Origin: a bacterium
GTDB taxonomy: Bacteria; Desulfobacterota; DSWW01
DNA: 14,305 nucleotides
Reading direction: 5' to 3'
NCBI GenBank assembly: GCA_030609865.1
Contig: JAUWSZ010000012.1
Coordinates: 1 to 14,305, forward strand
Shown: positions 1 through 6,317 of the stretch, piece by piece
How positions within the stretch are numbered: the stretch's first letter is position 1
Layout: each line of letters opens with the position of its first letter
Position numbers and translations under genes: made by a program
Notes under the pieces: model-generated
Seen by the model: the letters and a program-made list of their open reading frames with translations, nothing else
Told to the model about the DNA's origin: nothing
Databases searched by the model: none

Positions 1-452
1 CCTTTCTTCCGCATTCTCTTGATGTGTTTCGCAAACGCACCGGCAAGCTCTTGCTCGCCGGTATAGTAGGGTTGGCGATTGACGGCAAAGCTGGAGAAAC
101 TCCGGTCCATCGTGTCGACCCGAATCAGATCCAGTTCCTGCCGGAGTGAAGGGTCGAGCTGGAAGTCGATTTTCGGCAAATCAGGGAAATGCTCGACATC
201 GGGATGAGGGTACAGGACATTCTCCCTCTTCCGGGTTCGATCCACCAGGCTCCTGTCCTGGTATTTCAGGCGGTCCCCAGTGCCCCCTTCATCCTTGAAC
301 AGGATCGAGGCCGCAGCCCTTTCTTCCCTCAGCCTGGGTATATAATAGGTCGTGTGAACGAAGATAATGATGACGAGGAGGTGAATGAGAAAGGAGAGGA
401 TCAGGGATTCACGGGAACGGATGCCATTCAGGATGTTCTGGAGGCGTTTCAT
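1..452 (-). CDS. Membrane-anchored protein, 3' end outside window (possible VWA-type or TonB-like architecture)
   Basis: An open frame runs from an ATG at 452 to the left edge with no stop: 150 codons are visible and the C-terminus is missing. The N-terminus is basic (MKRLQNILNGIRSRES) and is followed by one strong hydrophobic helix at about residues 17-32. A charged, low-complexity linker rich in E, R, K and D follows at about 40-105. This is a type II single-pass membrane anchor with a long extracytoplasmic or periplasmic part. The last visible stretch (GAFAKHIKRMRKK) is basic and amphipathic; in some anchored VWA-domain proteins such a stretch directly precedes the VWA beta-strand, but that domain would lie outside the window, so the family is not assigned. 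A weak Shine-Dalgarno (GGACAG) lies just upstream. The gene has its own promoter at 519-547, so it is probably transcribed separately from the lipoprotein gene before it. Confidence 0.7.
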   Translation of the reverse strand, partial: MKRLQNILNGIRSRESLILSFLIHLLVIIIFVHTTYYIPRLREERAAASILFKDEGGTGDRLKYQDRSLVDRTRKRENVLYPHPDVEHFPDLPKIDFQLDPSLRQELDLIRVDTMDRSFSSFAVNRQPYYTGEQELAGAFAKHIKRMRKK

Positions 453-470
453 TCTGTCCAGTTGAATCGA

Positions 471-498
471 TGAATACTGAAGCTGGGTATAGTATTCA
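471..498. repeat. Inverted repeat in the leader of the left-edge gene
   Basis: Perfect 8-bp arms TGAATACT and AGTATTCA are separated by 12 nt. The element sits between the predicted -10 box (519-524) and the start codon at 452, so it could be a repressor operator or a leader hairpin. No regulator gene is adjacent. Confidence 0.4.
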
Positions 499-518
499 CT
501 GCCCGACAGGGATTATTC

Positions 519-547
519 ACTTTATCAAGTGCCTCGAACGTTGTCAA
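519..547 (-). promoter_or_regulatory. Sigma-70-type promoter for the left-edge gene
   Basis: Read on the minus strand, a perfect TTGACA -35 box (547-542) is followed after exactly 17 nt by TAAAGT (524-519; 4 of 6 match to TATAAT). The predicted start of transcription is near 512, giving a leader of about 60 nt. The -10 region lies inside a small palindrome (CACTT-N4-AAGTG). Confidence 0.55.
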
Positions 548-581
548 CCGGCAAATTGGAGGGCATCTGAAGGGTTTAGAT

Positions 582-1040
582 CTATCGAGAAAGCAGTTCC
601 TCGAATTCCTTTTCGTCCACGACCTCCTTCTTGGTGAACACATCGTATACAAACACGCATTTCTCGACGATTTTCCTCGTTCCTCTGAGTTCTATGAAAA
701 CGGCTTTCGTCTTGGGTTCGTCTGCCGCCTCATCTTCATAGATCCTGTAATGATAGGTCCCGGGCGCGAGGGCCATGGTCCCTGAGCCGCCCGGTGCGAT
801 CGACATGATCTTTTCCTTTTTCCGCCTCACCTTCACGAGGAGGGTTCTTTCCGTATTGTTGTTGACGACGATCCCGCTGTCCGGGAGATCTGAAGGATGA
901 TCCGGTTGGTCGAGCTCGATCGCCTCCATGTCGTGGATCATCTCGTTGACCTTGAGAATCTCCACCTCGTGGGAGTAAATGCAGCCTTCCAGGAACAGGA
1001 AAAAGATGATGATCGCGAAAATCAGGAAACGACGCCTCAT
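582..1040 (-). CDS. Small hypothetical lipoprotein
   Basis: A 152-residue protein. Residues 1-19 form a classic lipoprotein signal: RRR, a long hydrophobic run (FLIFAIIIFFLFL), then the lipobox LEGC with the lipidated cysteine at position 20. The mature part is soluble and includes a stretch (about 75-125) that looks like beta-strands, as in small Ig-like or PEGA-like domains (LAPGTYHYRIYEDE). No enzymatic motif is visible. It starts only 3 nt after the stop of the AOR-family gene, with an SD-like GGGAAAGG inside the end of that gene, so the two are probably translationally coupled and co-transcribed. A role in anchoring or chaperoning at the membrane is possible, but the function is unknown. 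Confidence 0.8.
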   Translation of the reverse strand: MRRRFLIFAIIIFFLFLEGCIYSHEVEILKVNEMIHDMEAIELDQPDHPSDLPDSGIVVNNNTERTLLVKVRRKKEKIMSIAPGGSGTMALAPGTYHYRIYEDEAADEPKTKAVFIELRGTRKIVEKCVFVYDVFTKKEVVDEKEFEELLSR

Positions 1041-1043
1041 GAT

Positions 1044-2729
1044 CTACAGCCTTTCCCAGATGGATGCCATTTCTCCGGCATCCACGTCGAAGACGCTCCC
1101 CGTGGGCGCAAGGGCCTCGTTGCGGATAAACTCCGGGTCCGGCCCGTGGATGGTGCTGAACTCGGCCCCCTCATTGAACTTGATCTCGTCCCGCAGCGTC
1201 TGCTTGCCGATTTCCATCAGGTCCTCTTCCGTAACGTCGAGCCCGTATCGTGCTTTCAGGAGGTCCTTGAGGAAGCCCGACGCAGCGGCATGATCCGAAG
1301 GTGCCGCAAGGAGGCAGTACCCCATGCTGTCCACCATCCCCATGACGACCTGCATTTCAAAGGATTTCTCCACCTTGCCCTCCTTTGCCATGGGGTCGTC
1401 ATACGAAAGCCCTGCTGTGTGGTCCGCCCCCATCGGGCTCGTTGCGTACGTTACGCCCACAGCCTTGCAGACCCGTCCGTCGTGCGCCGGGATGGCCTGC
1501 CCCTTGAAGGCAGGGACCCTGCTCACGCCCAGGGCCTTGCTCGTGGCCACGACTCCGTTGCCCAGGACCGCTCCGAACTCGGTCCCTTTCTCCACCTCGT
1601 CCAGCAGGGCCCATACCGACTCCACATTCTCCATCTCCATCTTGCCGGCACTGGCCGCCACGCCCATGGCAGAACCGAGCTCGATCGTGTCCAGCCCCAT
1701 CTCGTCACAGAACCGATCCATCTTGGCCAGCTCGTCCGGGTCCGCAATGCCCAGGTTCGTGCCCAGGAGGGCAATGGTTTCGTATTCGAGGGCTGACGTC
1801 ACATGCTTGCCGTCCGCATCATGGAAGATGATCGAGCATTTCACGATGCATCCGGGCATGCATCCGTCCATGCGTCCGCCCCTCTCCTCACGGAGCTTTT
1901 CCAGGGCCTCCCCACCCAAGCTCTCGAAGCCGGGCGTTTCCTCGCTGCTGTAGTTCTTCGACGGCATGCTTCCCAGGCCTCGGAGTGCGACGACACCAAA
2001 GGGTGTGCCATGCTTGCTGAAGGCCTGGAGTTGCCCATCCCCCTTGATCACCTTGGTCCAGTTGCTCAGGATCTCACGATAGGCATCTTTGTCTGCCATC
2101 GAAACGGCCGGCGTGCCCTTGTCGTCGACCACGATCGCCTTCAACCCCTTCGCACCCATAACGGCGCCCATTCCCCCTCTTCCTGCATGCCGGGAGGGGT
2201 GCCCGTCCTTGTCCGTGAAGGCTACGGAAGCGCCCTTCCATTTCCGCTCCCCTGCGGGCCCGATGGAGATCACGGCAGCGCTCTCTCCGTACTGTTTCAT
2301 CTCTTCCACCAGGGCATACGTCTTCATGCCCTTGGTTGCATCCGCATCCTGTAAGGTCGCTCCATCCTTGTTGATCACGAGCAGGTACAGCTTGTCATCC
2401 TTCGGGGCCCCTTCGACCACGATGGCCCGAATCCCCAGCTTGTCCAGCTTCTGCGCCGTTGGTCCTCCCGCATTCGCCTCCTTGATGCCCATCGTGAGCG
2501 GGCTCTTCCCGCCCACCGAGATGCGGCCGCAGGAAGGGGCCATCGTTCCCGCAAGCGGCCCGCCCGCGATCACGAGTTTGGCCTCCGCGCCGAGCGGGTC
2601 CGTACTTGGCGGGACCTCTTTGCCCAGTATTCTGGCGGACAGCCCCCTTCCACCCACGGCCGTCAGGTCCTCCGGCAAATCCTCAAACCTGGTCTCAAGA
2701 CTGCTCATGTCAACTCGTAGGATCTTCAT
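1044..2729 (-). CDS. Aldehyde:ferredoxin oxidoreductase-family tungsten/molybdenum enzyme
   Basis: A 561-residue member of the AOR family, which uses a bis-pterin W (or Mo) cofactor and one [4Fe-4S] cluster, typically to oxidise aldehydes to acids with ferredoxin. Visible landmarks: the N-terminal GGRGLSARIL, the pterin-binding HAGRGGMGAVMGAKGLKAI at about 181-199, cluster ligands C290-x3-C294-x3-C298, and the distant fourth ligand C472 in SMGYCLLA. The CMPGC form of the cluster motif and the length, somewhat shorter than the roughly 600 residues of archaeal AOR, suggest one of the less-studied AOR subfamilies, so the substrate is not assigned. A strong SD (GGAGGGGAGAAAGG) precedes the ATG. 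Upstream in the same operon is a membrane 4Fe-4S protein, a plausible electron partner. The cytoplasmic location is inferred from the absence of a signal peptide. Confidence 0.93.
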   Translation of the reverse strand: MKILRVDMSSLETRFEDLPEDLTAVGGRGLSARILGKEVPPSTDPLGAEAKLVIAGGPLAGTMAPSCGRISVGGKSPLTMGIKEANAGGPTAQKLDKLGIRAIVVEGAPKDDKLYLLVINKDGATLQDADATKGMKTYALVEEMKQYGESAAVISIGPAGERKWKGASVAFTDKDGHPSRHAGRGGMGAVMGAKGLKAIVVDDKGTPAVSMADKDAYREILSNWTKVIKGDGQLQAFSKHGTPFGVVALRGLGSMPSKNYSSEETPGFESLGGEALEKLREERGGRMDGCMPGCIVKCSIIFHDADGKHVTSALEYETIALLGTNLGIADPDELAKMDRFCDEMGLDTIELGSAMGVAASAGKMEMENVESVWALLDEVEKGTEFGAVLGNGVVATSKALGVSRVPAFKGQAIPAHDGRVCKAVGVTYATSPMGADHTAGLSYDDPMAKEGKVEKSFEMQVVMGMVDSMGYCLLAAPSDHAAASGFLKDLLKARYGLDVTEEDLMEIGKQTLRDEIKFNEGAEFSTIHGPDPEFIRNEALAPTGSVFDVDAGEMASIWERL

Positions 2730-2979
2730 GCCTTTCTCCCCTCCCCGGGCTGCTCATTATCAGAGGTCCTTCTTCCGCGTGCCACGCCACCTGCCGGTCG
2801 AAACCGGCGCAACGCATCTTCCGGTTCCGCAGACGAGCATAATCCAGACGCCCCTGCAATTCAACCCGCGAACACCATCCCCCAAGCTCTGCCCGAAGAT
2901 GACCGGGTGCCTGCTTGTCAAGGAGGTTGACTGCATTTTCCGCTTCTCCAAGGCTCGTTTCTCCGCCCAATGAACGCAC
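2710..2979 (-). CDS. Possible small protein between the membrane ferredoxin and AOR genes
   Basis: The 258 nt between the two large genes can be read as an 89-codon ORF starting at GTG 2979, preceded by GAGGGG 5 nt upstream. It begins just after the stop of the membrane ferredoxin gene and ends 20 nt inside the AOR gene, so spacing and overlap suit translational coupling. The translation is balanced, with one plausible amphipathic region (EAENAVNLLDKQAPGHLRAE) and two cysteines, but I recognise no family. The frame also stays open far upstream, antisense-style, through the neighbouring gene, and other frames here are open too. In GC-rich DNA this may be chance. Treat it as a candidate. Confidence 0.38.
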   Translation of the reverse strand: MRSLGGETSLGEAENAVNLLDKQAPGHLRAELGGWCSRVELQGRLDYARLRNRKMRCAGFDRQVAWHAEEGPLIMSSPGRGERHEDPTS

Positions 2980-2987
2980 AGGGCCCC

Positions 2988-4397
2988 TCAGCAACAGGAC
3001 CAGAGGAGCAATACCCCGGCGAAGAAGGCCATCACCACGACGAGAGCCGTTCTCGCCGCAACCGATGCTTCGCCGGCATACGCCCTGGGCCAGACCCAGC
3101 TTCTCCAGAAGAGAACGGCCAGGACAACCAGGAGGGCCCACCCGATCACGGAGAGATCCAGCAGACGAGCCGGGGCATCCAAGCCGCCTTCCGATATGCG
3201 GTGAAAGGCTTCGAGACCGTTCGGATCTGCCGCGGCAAGCGGCAGATAGCCGCCCCAGGAGGACATCTTGGCAAGAGACTTTGCCATATGCGAAACAGCG
3301 ACAAGCGGAGCGGCCCCTGTGGCGGCCACGACCAGCAGGACTCTCCATCCCGGCCGCTGGCCGCATAGCCAGGCAAGACCGGTGGCAACAGACCACAGCA
3401 GGACCGGGAAGAGAAACAGGAACCAGAGGGCCTCGAACCACCCAAAGTCCACCGACGGGGCAAGACGGTTCAGCGCGGTCGGGATGGTATGGAAGATCTC
3501 ATCGAACCAGCGCACTTCTCCAGCCACCTCATGGGCGACGAATCCGGCCGCCAGGAGGATGAACACCGTCTCGTAGGGCTCGAGGAGTCGCTTTCTGCGC
3601 GAATCGGCCCTCCCGGACACAAAGCCAAAGCCGAGATTCTCGTAGGGACAGACCTTTGCACACTGGAAGCAGAGCACACAGCCATCGGACGGATCGCGCT
3701 CGAAGGGTTTCAGTCGCGACGGACAGCTCCTCTTGTCGAAGCGGTGGCGGTTTTCCTCGGCAACGCAGTCCTTGGTTCTGCACTGAGCGCACACCTCCCG
3801 ATCTCGAACATCGAGCTGCAGGGGTGTGTACCTGCCGTATACAGACAACAAGGCACGAGCCGGGCACCCCCCCACGCAGAAGGAACGGGACCCGCGGAAG
3901 AGGAGTCCGCTCAAGAAGGCAAGGCCCAGAAGTACACCCAGCATGACGCTGGTGTAGTGAGGGACCCGATGGAGCGAGAAGCCTGCCACGGCCAGTTGCA
4001 GGGTCAGGTAGAGCAGAACGACAAGCCAGCCGGCCTTCATCCACCCCGCCATACGTATTCGTGGCAAGCGGATCCGGCCCGCAATCGCATCCCCGATTCG
4101 ATTCACGAGTTCCATCGGGCAGACTGTGCACCAGACCTTGCCCATCATCAGAACCAGCGCGATCATCCCCGGCCACCACAGGCCCCACACGAGCAACGTG
4201 GTCAAGTTGGTCTTCCTGAGCGTCTTCAACTCCTGGGCCGACTCGGTCAGTCCGATTCCCCAGCCATTGACCATCAGGACAATGAGCGTCCCCAGAAGCA
4301 CCATCTGCAGCAGAACAGGAAAGGCCGGCCCGTCAATTATCTTCCGCACAACCTGCACCGAAAGGATGTCCCCCCTGATTTGGCTCCTTCCCTTCAT
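2988..4397 (-). CDS. Polytopic 4Fe-4S membrane protein (NapH/NosR-like polyferredoxin)
   Basis: A 469-residue integral membrane protein with about nine or ten hydrophobic helices and iron-sulfur motifs. These are a C90-x2-C93-P motif in a loop after a helix, C174-x3-C178-P, a C203/C206/C211/C225 set, and a typical ferredoxin site C240-x2-C243-x2-C246-x3-C250-P. The CxxxCP-after-helix layout is characteristic of NapH, NosR and related proteins that pass electrons between quinones and soluble redox enzymes. The second half (270-469) adds further helices beyond a minimal NapH. The start is set at 4397 because AGGAGGGG lies 4 nt upstream; an in-frame ATG at 4439 has no such site. Position upstream of the AOR-family gene suggests it connects that enzyme to the membrane pool. 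The exact partner is inferred. Confidence 0.88.
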   Translation of the reverse strand: MKGRSQIRGDILSVQVVRKIIDGPAFPVLLQMVLLGTLIVLMVNGWGIGLTESAQELKTLRKTNLTTLLVWGLWWPGMIALVLMMGKVWCTVCPMELVNRIGDAIAGRIRLPRIRMAGWMKAGWLVVLLYLTLQLAVAGFSLHRVPHYTSVMLGVLLGLAFLSGLLFRGSRSFCVGGCPARALLSVYGRYTPLQLDVRDREVCAQCRTKDCVAEENRHRFDKRSCPSRLKPFERDPSDGCVLCFQCAKVCPYENLGFGFVSGRADSRRKRLLEPYETVFILLAAGFVAHEVAGEVRWFDEIFHTIPTALNRLAPSVDFGWFEALWFLFLFPVLLWSVATGLAWLCGQRPGWRVLLVVAATGAAPLVAVSHMAKSLAKMSSWGGYLPLAAADPNGLEAFHRISEGGLDAPARLLDLSVIGWALLVVLAVLFWRSWVWPRAYAGEASVAARTALVVVMAFFAGVLLLWSCC

Positions 4398-4458
4398 GTT
4401 CCCCTCCTGGCCATCGGTGGGTTTCCGGTCCGGCTGCATTTGAATTCTGTAGATCCAT

Positions 4459-4782
4459 TTATCTTAAGCAGGCAGGGACGGCCACAGAGGGAAATCCCTT
4501 TGACTCCAGGAACCGTGCCGTGCCATGCGCAGCCCGCGCCGCCTCTCCGTAGCTATGAATCGTGTCGAACTGTGCCACCTGGTTGTTTGCAGAACGTATC
4601 GCCCCCAGGCTGTGCCTTGCCGCAACGACGACGATGCTCTTCGCCGAGGGCAGGATCGCAGCGATTCACTCTTCGTGTTCGGCAAGATCCCTCGCGCTGA
4701 CAACACCGACCAGGTCCGCACCCTGCTCGAGGGCCACGCTCTTCGCCTCTCGGCTAAGCTCACGCGCTGCCATTCTTGTCAT
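4459..4782 (-). pseudogene. Truncated, stop-interrupted N-terminus of a 4Fe-4S (epoxyqueuosine reductase-like) protein
   Basis: From ATG 4782 (or the better-spaced ATG 4773, after GGAAGG) the frame reads MAARELSREAKSVALEQGAD, then LVGVVSARDLAEHEE, then an in-frame TGA at 4666-4668. It continues in the same frame with IAAILPSAKSIVVVAARHS and QVAQFDTIHSYGEAARAAHG to FPSVAVPACLR and a TAA at 4459-4461. Both halves match the N-terminal domain of QueG-like or reductive-dehalogenase-like 4Fe-4S proteins (A.. GADLVG..., ILP.AKSIVVV, YGEAA). The C-terminal half with the cluster cysteines is absent, so this is a remnant of about 107 codons of a protein usually 250 residues or longer. A CGA-to-TGA transition would explain the stop. 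The SD and an upstream TATAAT-like box survive, so the leader may still drive the downstream operon. Confidence 0.75.
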
Positions 4783-4836
4783 CCTTCCTTCTTTAAGGGG
4801 TATTGAGTTAAAGTCATGTATTAACAATAGTCATCT

Positions 4837-4842
4837 ATTATA
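4837..4842 (-). promoter_or_regulatory. -10 box in the AT-rich spacer
   Basis: A perfect TATAAT reads on the minus strand, about 50 nt before the SD of the remnant at 4782. The -35 position (GCAAGA at 17 nt) is poor. It is the only obvious promoter candidate for the minus-strand redox operon. The surrounding 4801-4870 stretch is strikingly AT-rich against its GC-rich surroundings and carries a direct repeat AGTCAT (4812 and 4829). Confidence 0.35.
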
Positions 4843-4870
4843 TTGTTTTTAATATATAATCTTGCTATTA

Positions 4871-5161
4871 CTAAACGTCCATAAACCTCTTCTCAGCACG
4901 CCCTCTTCCGGGTTTCATCCCGAACAGGAATCGGACCACTCCCCACCGCCGAACGAACACCTCGTAGATGACGATCGTCACAAGGATCGATGCGGTGACC
5001 ACGAGCAGATACCTCGACCCGATGCTCATCCTCCATTTCATGACAGGGAAGCCGATCAGAACCACAACGGTCATATGGAGAATGTAGAAAGGGCATTCTT
5101 TGACATACGAGTGGCCGTTCTTTACCCTTTGTAGAATGGGCTTTGACGCTTCTTCGGCCCA
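4871..5161 (-). pseudogene. C-terminal remnant of an acyltransferase-3 family membrane protein
   Basis: The minus-strand frame from 5161 to a TAG at 4871-4873 encodes about 96 residues with no suitable start: a TAG at 5162-5164 closes the frame upstream. It reads ...HSYVKECPFYILHMTVVVLIG and then a second hydrophobic helix (YLLVVTASILVTIVIYEVFV) followed by RRWGVVRFLFGMK. The motif PFYILH plus two terminal helices and the closing RFLFGMK is the typical C-terminus of acyltransferase-3 (OafA/NodX-like, PF01757) proteins, which are normally 350 residues or more. The N-terminal three quarters are missing. An internal ATG at 5074 could give a 67-residue peptide, but this is unlikely to be functional. 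It abuts the plus-strand phosphotransferase leader, marking a rearrangement breakpoint. Confidence 0.7.
5100..5128 (+). promoter_or_regulatory. Candidate promoter for the phosphotransferase-ATPase operon
   Basis: A perfect TTGACA (5100-5105), a 17-nt spacer, then TACCCT (5123-5128; only 3 of 6 match). The predicted leader is about 80 nt to the TTG start at 5214. It lies inside the opposite-strand acyltransferase remnant, so it may have been created or exposed by that rearrangement. Confidence 0.35.
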
Positions 5162-5213
5162 CTATAGCGCAGCGAAACAACCGTTATCAAACAGAGCTGA
5201 CCAGGAGGTACCC

Positions 5214-6248
5214 TTGGCATCCCTCAGCCTGGAAACACTCCAGGGCCAGCTTCAACGCTTTGCCCATGCCCATTACGGAGGGGAGGCGATCGTACGGCAA
5301 CCGCAGGTGATGCCCGGGCACGCGGGGCTGAGCTTTGGTTTCACGGTCGCTCACCAGAAAGACGGGAGACCGTGCGAGGAATCCCTGGTCCTGCGCCTGC
5401 CCCCGAAAGGTGTCCGGCAGAGCGGCAACACCGACGTGCTCCGTCAGGCGCCGCTGCTTCAGGCCCTGCAACGTAACGGGATTCCCGTACCGGCCGTGCG
5501 ATGGTTCGGCAACGACCTGCAGTGGTTCGAGGTGCCCTATCTGATGGTCGAGTGGATGCAGGGCCGGACCTTTCGCGTCTGGGACCCGGATGTCTCGTTT
5601 GATCGGAGTCCGCGGGCCGTGGCAGGCATCTACAAACAGGCCGTTCTCGCGCTCGCACAGGTGCATCTCCTCGATTGGACGAATCAACTGGCCGATTGGG
5701 AATCCCCAAGATCGATCGTGGAAGAAATCGGGCACTGGGACAGCATCCTGGCCAGGGCTGCAGAGCCTGAATGGGTCTCCCAGGGCGAAGCAGTCAGGAC
5801 CCTGCTCCTGGAACGCCAACCCCCTGCTCCGCCTGTCGGCCTGTTTCACGGCGACTATCAGGGCACGAACCTGCTCTTCCACAAGAAAGAGGGAGAAGAA
5901 CTCGTCGCCCTCCTCGACTGGGAGATCTCCGGCATCGGCGCACAACTGCTGGACCTCGGCTGGTTAATCGTCTTCATCGACCCGATGAGTTGGAGCGCTG
6001 AACACGGACCCATCGTTTCGGTCCCGCCGGCCGAGCCGCTCATCGCCCTCTACGAAAAAAAGGTCGGCCGGACCGTAGAGGACATCGCCTGGTACCGCGC
6101 CATGGCCGGTTACCGCTTCGGCGTGATCACCGGCTTCAACGTGATGCTCCATCGCAAGGGCAAGCGGCACGACCCTGCGTGGGAGTCGCTTGCTCTCTCC
6201 GTTCCTGCCCTGTTTGGCAGGGCCAAGGAGATGCTGATTTCTCTCTGA
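5214..6248 (+). CDS. APH/choline-kinase-fold phosphotransferase (ACAD10/11-like family)
   Basis: 344 residues. The start is a TTG at 5214 because AGGAGG sits 5 nt upstream; the in-frame ATG at 5100 would add 38 residues that look unlike the family. The kinase core is clear: N-lobe strand ESLVLRLPPKG (about 56-66), catalytic loop HGDYQGTN (H212, D214, N219) and metal-binding DWE (D235) followed by DLGWL. These are the Brenner and DFG-equivalent motifs of the PF01636 phosphotransferase family. The subgroup resembling the N-terminus of ACAD10/11 phosphorylates hydroxyacyl-CoA or related small molecules and is often next to acyl-CoA genes. The substrate is not deducible here. It starts a plus-strand run; the ATPase begins 69 nt after its stop. 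Antibiotic resistance is not suggested. Confidence 0.88.
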   Translation: MASLSLETLQGQLQRFAHAHYGGEAIVRQPQVMPGHAGLSFGFTVAHQKDGRPCEESLVLRLPPKGVRQSGNTDVLRQAPLLQALQRNGIPVPAVRWFGNDLQWFEVPYLMVEWMQGRTFRVWDPDVSFDRSPRAVAGIYKQAVLALAQVHLLDWTNQLADWESPRSIVEEIGHWDSILARAAEPEWVSQGEAVRTLLLERQPPAPPVGLFHGDYQGTNLLFHKKEGEELVALLDWEISGIGAQLLDLGWLIVFIDPMSWSAEHGPIVSVPPAEPLIALYEKKVGRTVEDIAWYRAMAGYRFGVITGFNVMLHRKGKRHDPAWESLALSVPALFGRAKEMLISL

Positions 6249-6317
6249 AAGAGGATGTGGGACGAACCGGACCTTGAAGTTCACCATCAAGAAGGACGAC
6301 ACACACCTGGAGTCGAC

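Noticed and set aside
189..473. 94-codon plus-strand open frame
   Set aside because: The minus strand here encodes a membrane-anchored protein with a sensible N-terminus, so this is the opposite-strand shadow.
897..1796. 299-codon plus-strand open frame
   Set aside because: It is antisense to the AOR-family gene, has low-complexity His/Arg/Pro-rich translation and no family resemblance.
4666..4668. TGA as a selenocysteine codon
   Set aside because: The site falls in a loop before ILPSAKSIVVV where homologues have no catalytic cysteine that I know of, and the protein is truncated anyway. A nonsense mutation is simpler.
3489..4700. 403-codon plus-strand open frame
   Set aside because: It is antisense to the membrane ferredoxin gene and its translation lacks any recognisable domain.
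5100..5213. N-terminal extension of the phosphotransferase from ATG 5100
   Set aside because: It lies in the acyltransferase remnant and leader; AGGAGG 5 nt before TTG 5214 marks the better start.
6255..6317. N-terminal extension of the ATPase from ATG 6255
   Set aside because: The 21 codons look unlike the family and the SD is too close to the ATG; the downstream ATG 6318 has proper spacing.
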